Shown here in pieces: positions 56,514 through 64,000 of a stretch of 64,000 nucleotides of DNA. Each line of letters opens with the position of its first letter. Positions within the stretch are counted from its first letter, which is position 1. Origin of the DNA: Viscum album (lineage: Eukaryota > Streptophyta > Magnoliopsida > Santalales > Viscaceae); the NCBI GenBank assembly GCA_963277665.1, contig OY728125.1:1715618889-1715682888 (forward strand). The letters are read 5' to 3'. The notes under the pieces were generated by a model. That model ran no database searches. It had not been told where the DNA came from and saw only the letters and a program-made list of their open reading frames with translations. The translations under genes and the position numbers were made by a program.

Positions 56514-58165
56514 GGCCTCTAGGATTAATGGAGGACTATTTAGAGGGTATTTTATGCAGGTTTTGGCTAAGCCAAATGGATTTGAAGGCGTGAATTAGAT
56601 AGAAGGGGTAGTACCCTTTTATAAGAGGGGTGAGGGGAACCTTAGGAAAAGATAGAAATATTATTTTATAATAAAATCATTTTCAGTTTTTATTGGCTCC
56701 AAAATGAATTATTTAAAGGATAAGGTGGGGATGTGTCTAACACCACTCAACCAATAGGTTTTAGATAGGTTTGTGTCACTATATTAACTTTATATTTTAG
56801 ATTTAACTCTTAGTTAAATAGTTTGACATTTACCATGTCTCTTTGTATTTTTATATTATATGGTTAATAAACTTACTATATACTTCCAAGAGAATCCCAA
56901 GTTCTTCATTAATGATATAACTATCATTACATAATTATTTTGGCCAAACCATAGATTTTTAGTTATAGAATATCAATTAATAATATACTATTTTTTTTAA
57001 AAACTCTTTTATGTCAATTTCGATACTATTTAGTATTTTTTTTTCTAAATTTATAACAGCATTATTACATCGATCAAAATTTATCTAACCAACCTTAATA
57101 TGTCATATTATCCTATAAAATTAGTGTAATGCAAAAAAAGTCTCAAATTACATTTATTTGGATATTTATAATATCAATTATTTTAATCTTTCATTAATAT
57201 GATAATTACTGCATCATCATTGTGTCATAAATAAATTTAATTATTTAATATATAAAATAAATAAATAAAATACCATTATTCAGGAATTTTTTTTATCTTT
57301 ATAATGAATATTTATTGTCTAATTTATCTTATGTGTAACCCTATATTAAAATTGGTTTAGTTATTAAACATTGAATTTTACACTTTTAACTCTTCTTTGA
57401 ATTAAATAATAATAAATATCCTAATCTAATCCATGTGGACCTCAAGGATCATATTTTATTTATAAGGTTTCTTTTGATCAAATTATATTTACCCAATAGA
57501 ATTAGGAAATGTTTTAGGGTAATAATAATATCATTTTTACCCTAAAATACCCAATTTACTTTTAACCGTGGTCAATAAAAGTAAAAAGTTACTATTAACC
57601 AAAAATTATTTTCATCTTATTGAACCACATTTTTCTTACTAATATCAACTGTGTCTCTCGGATTTTATAAATTAAACTCATAGAAGCGGTAAAATTAAGT
57701 TTTATGTAGATTTTCAAATGCTCCTAGGAGGTGGGTAAAAGACGGTAAAAATTTTAATAAAATTTTTATATATCTAAAATTATTATAAACAAAATACAAT
57801 TAATTAAAATTAACTTATATAGGTATTATGTACCTATTTTAACCTAAAATAAATTTTAATAAAATAAATAATTTTTTAAATAAAAATTCTGTTTTAAACT
57901 ATAACTCCGTGTTTTTCACTATTCATCAAAAATTGAAAGTTTTCAGAAAAATACCAAAAATTCACCCTAAGATAATTTCGATATTCTGAATCCAAAAATG
58001 AATTCCATTTTGAATGATAAAATTTATAAAATTTCAAAAAGTGGGTATAAATATTCATAACAACTAGTTTGATTGGGTGTGGTGTGTTAGAACTCGAAGT
58101 TGTGTACAACACACGCTATTGTATTATTCAAAGAGAAGCGTACCGTAGAAGCTTGGGGTGTTACA
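56514..58165 (-). repeat. TE5 3' LTR, third piece (U3)
   Basis: Resumes the TE4-like sequence (GGCCTCTAGGATTAATGGAGG). TATA box at 56614-56626 (sense CCTCTTATAAAAGGG). Ends CTTGGGGTGTTACA at 58165. Confidence 0.85.
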
Positions 58166-58180
58166 TTCTACCCTCCTTCA
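58166..58180 (-). other. TE5 polypurine tract
   Basis: TTCTACCCTCCTTCA, reverse complement TGAAGGAGGGTAGAA, abutting the LTR. Confidence 0.85.
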
Positions 58181-58194
58181 AATAATTTCATCCT

Positions 58195-59570
58195 CGAAAT
58201 TTCTAGAGTATTACTGTGTAAAAAGACTTGGGTGGCTCTTCATCATTAGTTCCTTGGGTTCCCACGTTGCCTCTTCCATCTTATGGTTTCTCCATAGAAC
58301 TTTTACCAGACGATTCGTTCAGTTTCTCAACACTTGTTCTCTTGTATCAAGAACCTTGACAGGCTCTTCACAATAAGACAAATCAGGTTGCAGTTCAAAT
58401 TACTCAAAGGTGAGTACATGTGTTGGGTTAGGCATGTATTTTCTCAACAGTGATACGTGGAACACATCATGAACTATGGAGAGACTTGGAGGCATTTCCA
58501 AACGGTAATCTACAACCCTAATTCGTTCTAGAATTTTGAAAGATCTGATGTACCTGGGACTCAATATACCCTTCTTACCGAAACGTATAACACCATCCCA
58601 TGGAGATGCCATCAAGAAAACATGATTTACTACGTGAAATTCTAAATCCTTTTTCGGTTATCAGCATAGCTCTTTTTTCTACTTTGAGATTCTTTGATGT
58701 GGTTTTGGATTACCTTCATATTTTCCATTGTTTCCTCCACAAGTTTAAGGCCTAAGAGTTTTCTTACACCGATATCATCCCAACAGGTTGGTGTGCGGCA
58801 TCTCTTTCCATATAACGCTTCATATGGTGACATCAGAATACTTGAATGGAAGCTGTTATTATAGAAAATTCTACTGGAGGTAAATATTGATCCCACATAC
58901 CTTGAAAGTCAAGTGAGCATGATCTCAACATGTCTTCTAAGGTTTTAATAGTCCATTCTGATTATCCATCAGTTTGGGGGTGGTAGGCAGTGCTCAAACA
59001 AAGTTCAGTATCCATGGATTTATAAAGACTTTTCCAGAATATTGATGTAAAATGGGGTCACGATCTGAAACAATCGATAAGGGTACTCCATGAAGTCTTA
59101 TAACATCATTAATATATAGTATTGCAAGACGTTAAAGTGGAAAATCTTCTCTTATAGCAAGAAAATGTGCTGACTTGGTAGGACGATCAACAATGACCCA
59201 TATTTCATCGTTCTTTCTAGGAGTCTTTGGTAGTCCCATGACAAAGTCCATTGTAATATTATCTCATTTTCACTGAGGTATGGGAAGAGGTTGCATGACT
59301 CCTCCGGGCTGTTTACCTTCCAGCTTTCACTTGTTGACAAACCATACATCTTTACACAATATCAGCAATATCCCTCTTCATATCATCCCACCGAAAATGT
59401 TCCTTCAAATCTCTATACATCTTAGTGCTACCAGGGAGTATATATAAATTGGAACTATGAGCAACATCCAATAATTCTCTTTTTAGATCAAGTATATTGG
59501 GAACACAAAGTCTCTTCCCAAATTTCAAAATTCCATCTTCATATACAAAGTCGCTCAATCTCTCGTTATT
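58195..59570 (-). pseudogene. TE5 integrase with chromodomain, broken
   Basis: Zinc-binding part (59570-59350): HSSNLYILPGSTKMYRDLK, where the second His of HHCC is Leu, then RCMVCQQVKA. Core: NITMDFVMGLPKT and WVIVDRPTKSAHF (about 59260-59130) with the first Asp, SDRDP with the second Asp, and STAYHPQTDG-stop-SEWTIKTLEDMLRSC (about 59000-58930) with the catalytic Glu. C-terminal part (58615-58400): GKKGILSPRYIRSFKILERI and LSIVHDVFHVSLLRKY. Chromodomain (58383-58219): EEPVKVLDTREQVLRN, then VKVLWRNHKMEEATWEP. At least three frames and several stops. The chromodomain could have steered integration to marked chromatin when it was active. Confidence 0.85.
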
Positions 59571-60285
59571 CACAGCTTTAATCTTATTTTGAAACTCCTC
59601 ATCATTATCCTGATAATTTTTATCATTTCTAGTAAAGATGGTTTGGAAACCATTTGAGAAAGCATTGATGTTTCACCTTCCATTTTTATTCCTGTATCCA
59701 TCTTTACTAGATCCATGTATATAGGATCGTTTTTAACTCTCATCTTGTTCAAAACTCCATGATATTTTCTACTCAAAGCATCTTCCAGCTTATTTTCCTT
59801 CCCCGGGTGGTAGTGTATCATGCAATCATAATACATGAGTAATTCAAGACATCTCATTTGCATCATGTTGATTTCATTCTGTGAGAAAATATACTTCAAA
59901 CTCTTGTGATCAATCGAAATATCACATTTTCACCATAGAGACAGTGTCTCCAAATCTTCAAAGAAAATATTACAGCTACTAACTCAAGATCATGAGTAAG
60001 ATAGTTTTGCTCATGAATTTTCAGTTATTGTGATGCATAGGCAATAACTCTATCATTCTGCATAAAGAAACAACCATATCCTTTCTTCGATGCATCATTA
60101 TAAATTACAAACCCATCATTCCCCAATGGTAGAGTCAAGATAGGAGCATTGACTAATCTTCTCTTCAATTCTTCAAAACATTTTTCGCACTCTTTTTTCC
60201 AAACAAATTTAACCCATTTTCATGTGAGATTTGTTAATGGGTTAGCCAACTAGGAAAAAATATGGACGAAATGTTGATAATAACA
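59570..60285 (-). pseudogene. TE5 RNase H, broken
   Basis: WKKECEKCFEELKRRLVNAP, then VIYNDASKKGYGCF (the catalytic Asp kept in NDAS), [33 protein letters not shown], and from 59899 IFSQNEINMMQMRCLELL and YHPGKENKLEDALSRK. All the landmarks of gypsy RNase H are present, with stops after the YASQ and near the tether. Confidence 0.85.
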
Positions 60286-61010
60286 TGTTAAACCAATAAA
60301 ACTACGTACCTCAGTTATACTCGTCAGTGCTGGTCATTCTTGGATTTCCTTGGTCTTTGAAGGATCAATGGAGATTCCATCCATAGAGACAATATGGAGA
60401 AGAAAAGAAATCTCCTAAAGCCAGAATTCACACTTTCTAAACATCACATATAATTCATATCTTTTAAGAGTCTTTATTATAATGTGCAAGTGATTTTCAT
60501 GATCTTCGTAGCTTTTGGATTATACCAAGATATCATCAATAAATACCACTACAAAATCATTGAGATATTCCTTGAAAACTCTATTCGTTAAATCCATGAA
60601 TTCAGAGGGTGCATTAGTCAATCCAAAAGGCATTACTTTAAACACGTAATGCCCATACTTGGTTCGAAATTCTATCTTCAAAATGTCTTCCTTCTTCACG
60701 CAAAACTGATGGTATCCATATTGAAGGTCAATCTTTGAAAATTATTGAGCTCCATGCAGTTGGTAAAATAAATCATCAATGTGAGGTAGTGGATACTTGT
60801 TCTTTATTGTTATAGCATTGATCTCCCTATAGTTAATGCACAACATCATAAATCCATATTTTTTCTTAACTAAAAGGAAAGGGGATCCCCGTGGAGAAAC
60901 ACTAGGGATAATAAATCCCTTATTAATCAATTCCTCTAGTTGTTTCTTTAGTTCCACTAATTCCACAGTGGCCATTCTATAAGGGGTCTTCGATATGGGC
61001 CTTGATCCAG
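60285..61010 (-). pseudogene. TE5 reverse transcriptase, catalytic site intact but frame broken
   Basis: [19 protein letters not shown] (60975 on), [36 protein letters not shown], a stop, [12 protein letters not shown] (catalytic Asp), then [18 protein letters not shown] and [10 protein letters not shown], stop, SKSYEDHENHL near 60560-60500. The FIDD box is intact, and the stop after ILV stands for the usual Tyr. GYYQHFVHIFS closes the domain. This is the best preserved RT in the window. Confidence 0.9.
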
Positions 61011-61590
61011 GAATTAAATCAATGGAAAACTTAATTTCTCGTTATGAAGGATGTCTAGGTAAATCTTCTGGAAACACATAAACATATTCTGTCACAATAA
61101 GAACATCCTCTATTTGAACATTCCTTTCCCCACCCACAGTAATTTCATTCTCTTCATCCTGAATAATTGAATTTAGGTGAGCTAATGGGGGTGGATCTAG
61201 ATAAGAATCAGGTGGTGAAATTTCTAATCTAAAGATAAGGTGTTCTTTATCATCATCATCAAAAATAGTAACCTCCTTCTTCTTAAAATAAATTTTTGAA
61301 TCATTGTCCTAAATCAAATCCATATCAAGGATTATATAAAATTCAATCATGGGTATGATGATGAGATTAGCAGATAAAGAACATTTATATTCTATAAGGG
61401 GAACTGATTCACGAAACTTTATTGTGATGATACTTCCCTTAAGAGTTTTGACTGAAAACTCATTTGTTAAATCTAATTAGAAATATCTATTTTTCTTAGC
61501 AAACTGGGAAGATATCAAACAATGCGATGATCCAGAATCAAATAAAGAATTTTCTAAACTTGAGGAAACCATTAAATTACATGCCACCAC
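61011..61590 (-). pseudogene. TE5 aspartic protease and linker
   Basis: SLFDSGSSHCLISSQFAKK at about 61560-61500: the DSG active site is kept (relatives have FDSGATHSF). LSANLIIIPMIEFYIILDMD follows, like the usual DFDVILGMDW flap. The linker to RT ends VFPEDLPRHPS. Confidence 0.8.
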
Positions 61591-61595
61591 ATCTT

Positions 61596-62672
61596 TCAGA
61601 GCTTCAAACTCAGCAGTAGTGATAGCATAAGCTTGGCCTTGGTCCCTTGCCATTTTCTGAGGTAAGTTCCTCTGATGCTTAGGAAATCCATTTTCATAAT
61701 GCCCCCTTTCTCTACAATTGTATCATTCAACATCGCCTGCCTCTTTCTTCTTGTTGCAATCATGATCTTTGTGGCCTTTTTCACCAAACTTTTAATAGAC
61801 TCTCATTCCCTTCAAGAAAGTACCAGGGTGTTTCTTCCCACATTTAATGCATGATAGATATTCAACATTTCCCTTCTTCCCCTTATTTCCATTTCTAGAG
61901 TATTCAGTAGATCTCTTCTTCTCTTGATTTTCATTAAAGTCGTAAGACTTAGAGAATTCTTGTTCTATCTTGAAAGCACATGAGACAATATCTTTGTACG
62001 ATGAGAAGGATTGTGAGACTAATGCTCGACAGAAAAATGCTTTTAACCCATCAAATAAATGATAAATATTAATTCTTGGGTTACATATATAATTAGTTTC
62101 ATGCCTTGATAACCCTGTAATGTTAGAATTATACTTTGCGACATTCTCATCCTCCTTTTGCCTTAGACTCAGAAATTGTCTTTCCATATCTGCTCGATGG
62201 TCACGGGGAAAGTAATTTTATAAGAGAAGCTTTTTAAACTCCCTCCATTCTATATTTGATACTTAATCATCTTCCTTTGTGTTTTGAATCAATGACCACC
62301 ATTATTAGCATCTTCAGTGAGGCGGTAAACTGCCATGACAACCTTTTCCATTTCGCTACTCCCCAAGGCATTGAATATGTTCTTTAAAGAATTTATCAAT
62401 TACTCAGCTACTAATGGATTTATACTCCCATTGAATTTTGGTGGTTTTTTCCTCCTGAAGCGGTCTATCATTGAACCTCCACGTTGTGGATAAGGGTGCT
62501 CCATACGGGTAAGGTTATTATTCATAACCTGAGTGAGTTGTCCCAGTATAGTGATAAGCTGATCAGCACCAGTTATATCACCAGCTCCACTATAATTATC
62601 TTGAGCAGGAGGGAAATCCCTACATGGAGTGCGTGCATTGATATGGTTTCCATTCCTTCTACTAGGCACCAT
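61596..62672 (-). pseudogene. TE5 gag, broken
   Basis: Start ATG at 62672 (MVPSRRNGN). DQLITILGQLTQVMNNNLTR and RFRRKKPPKFNGSINP lead into the capsid core, with a stop after AE and a frame change before 62187. The core end reads MERQFLSLRQKEDENVAKYN and HLFDGLKAFF, then FSSYKDIVSCAFKIEQEF. The zinc-knuckle block is CIKCGKKHPGTFLKGMRVY, stop, KFGEKGHKDHDC, then YNCRERGHYENGF. The GKKHPG..LKGM..C double knuckle is characteristic of Tekay/Del-type gag. TE4 gag is a deleted version of this. Confidence 0.85.
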
Positions 62673-63163
62673 TTCTAAACAATTTCATAAACTAGATTAG
62701 TTTATGAATCGAAATACATAATTTCAAACATTGTAAAACACTTAACATAAATTGAACAGTTTATGGATATAATACATAATAATAAAAAAATGTTTTCTTT
62801 GAGAAATTATATACTCATAAACCCTTCATTATGGTTTGTAAAGAAAATGAGAATTATCCTAAGCATAGCCCCCAGGAGTGTCGTAACCAGGAGTGTAGCA
62901 AGGCCCGTTGTCATGCACTAGTTCTCGTTCAAGAGTAGTTCACAGTGGTGCTTTTGGGTTTTACCCCTAGGTACATCTGTTCCAGATCCACCTCTACCTA
63001 CTCATATCCAGACAATAATGTATTACTTGGAAAACTAACAAAATAACTATAACGCCAAAATTCTAGGAATTTATTCTATACTAATCCTCAAAGCCTATCT
63101 TAGGTTAATGTTCTCTAATAAGAGTTTATCTAAATCTAGATTCCAAGGTTTGTACTAAACTTC
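62673..63163. other. TE5 untranslated leader
   Basis: Non-coding sequence between gag and primer binding site, collinear by eye with TE4 26713-27199. Confidence 0.6.
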
Positions 63164-63174
63164 CTCTGATACCA
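63164..63174 (-). other. TE5 primer binding site (tRNA-iMet)
   Basis: CTCTGATACCA, two bases from the LTR edge. Confidence 0.9.
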
Positions 63175-63176
63175 AC

Positions 63177-64000
63177 TATAATCCCTTGACCCCAGTTACC
63201 CAGATTCGGTGCATTATTACATAACATTGGCATGATCACAAAATATCAAGTCTCGAAAGACTGATTAGTTTATTAGCCTTGTAAGTACTAGATACATTCA
63301 TAAGGTTTACATTACATCATAAAATGAAAAAAACTACAACAAAAAATTTTCCACAGACCACACTCAAATATCCTCAGACTATCCATGTAGTTTAGTCATA
63401 AAATACTTCTTCGCATCTTGGAAAAAATAAAACATAGAAAGGGGTGAGCTCAGATACTTAGTATGGATAACAATATTGCCGAAACATTTATAAATAAGCA
63501 TAAACATTTAAGGCAATGTATAAGACTAAAACAAAATCCTTTTAAACATTAACTTCAGCATAATATGGAAAAGATAAAATCAAATAATTCAATTTAATTA
63601 CTCACATGGATATTCTACTAGTTGAATAATCACATGCAATATCAATATCCACTTTCATAATGATGGAATGCATAATGCCAGACTTTCATAACCACATAGT
63701 CAATGCCCTTTTCCAAAACTACAAATAAGATTTTGTCAAGGCCTTGTTCCATAACACTATTTTGTATCATGAGACCTACCGATGCATTGAGGAGCTATAA
63801 CGGGATCCACCCATCACATACTAAGTCTAATGCATCTCTAATATGAAAAGGTTTAAACATAACATAAACATTCATATTAAAATTAGCATAAGACATGTCA
63901 ATACTTTATCCATAAACCATGAATGATATAAAAATAACACATCCACAGTCAAATATATCACAAAACCTTAAATACAATATGGAATTTTTTTTATCATAAT
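63177..64000 (-). repeat. TE5 5' LTR (right), cut by the window end
   Basis: Starts TATAATCCCTTGACCCCAG; the first G of TG has become A. Aligns with 33796 onwards (CATTATTACATAACATTGG in both). Hairpin at 63445-63460, ATGCAT module at 63778-63812. Confidence 0.9.

Larger units (their letters stand above)
33796..64000 (-). mobile_element. TE5: gypsy chromovirus (Tekay/Del-like), interrupted, right end outside
   Basis: Left LTR 33796-58165 (3,744 bases of its own in three pieces: 33796-35160, 36784-37510, 56514-58165), polypurine tract, complete minus-strand gag-protease-RT-RNase H-integrase-chromodomain (58195-62672), primer binding site 63164-63174, right LTR from 63177. Gag-pol domains are all present, although stops and frameshifts make it inactive. 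It inserted into TE3's RT, and TE6 and TE7 later inserted into its left LTR. The chromodomain after the integrase and the double zinc knuckle in gag place it in the Tekay/Del branch of chromoviruses. Confidence 0.9.

Noticed and set aside
33796..64000. Possible endogenous pararetrovirus (RT with viral movement or coat genes)
   Set aside because: True LTRs, integrase with chromodomain, primer binding site and polypurine tract show an LTR retrotransposon. No movement-protein motif is seen.

Overview
This window is a block of transposable elements from the nuclear genome of a large-genome plant. The evidence is Ty3/gypsy and Ty1/copia LTR retrotransposons with multi-kilobase LTRs, initiator-methionine-tRNA primer binding sites, plant-type (Tekay/Del-like) double zinc-knuckle gag and chromodomain sequences, tRNA-derived SINEs and a CACTA-like DNA element. 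The base composition is AT-rich except in 0-5.2 kb. I cannot name the species. I found no host protein-coding gene, rRNA, functional tRNA or CRISPR array. Every coding stretch is a decayed retroelement reading frame. Elements are labelled TE1-TE8 from left to right. || 1-14,385: two old minus-strand gypsy elements. TE1 (1 to about 5,250) is relatively CpG-rich and enters the window inside its RNase H. It shows gag, a primer binding site and a long repeat-filled LTR. TE2 (about 5,250-14,385) is strongly CpG-depleted and keeps a readable but heavily broken gag, RT, RNase H and integrase between two LTRs. TE1 probably sits inside TE2's left LTR. || 14,386-17,702: non-coding AT-rich DNA with a copia-type LTR edge near 15.65 kb and a CACTA-like element at 16,278-16,851. 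|| 17,703-64,000: a nested stack whose joints can be read to the base. TE3 (plus strand, from 17,703) is the host. TE4 (minus, 20,681-31,406, target duplication ATGGG) landed in its gag leader, and TE5 (minus, 33,796 to beyond the window) landed in its RT/RNase H junction. TE5's left LTR was then hit by a copia solo LTR (TE6, 35,161-36,778, duplication TTATT) and by TE7 (plus, 37,511-56,508, duplication AGGAA). TE7's 3' LTR was hit by a copia element, TE8 (minus, 46,715-54,388, duplication TATAG). Two SINE copies of one family sit in the internal regions of TE4 and TE7. || How the parts relate: TE5 is a full gag-pol chromovirus (pol with stops and frameshifts). TE4 shares its LTR family but has only a gag with the core deleted. 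TE7 has 4.7-5.0 kb LTRs around a 1.7 kb internal region with almost no coding capacity. TE8 is copia but carries gag only. TE4, TE7 and TE8 therefore look like parasites of autonomous relatives. The most interesting signals lie in the non-coding LTR RNA. Three structured motifs (a paired nested stem-loop with a CGTACGTACG core, a GAGC/GCTC hairpin beside an ATGCAT palindrome, and a TGAGC/GCTCA hairpin) are kept across elements whose LTRs are otherwise diverged. In addition, two related copia LTRs carry arrays of different CpG-rich palindromes.
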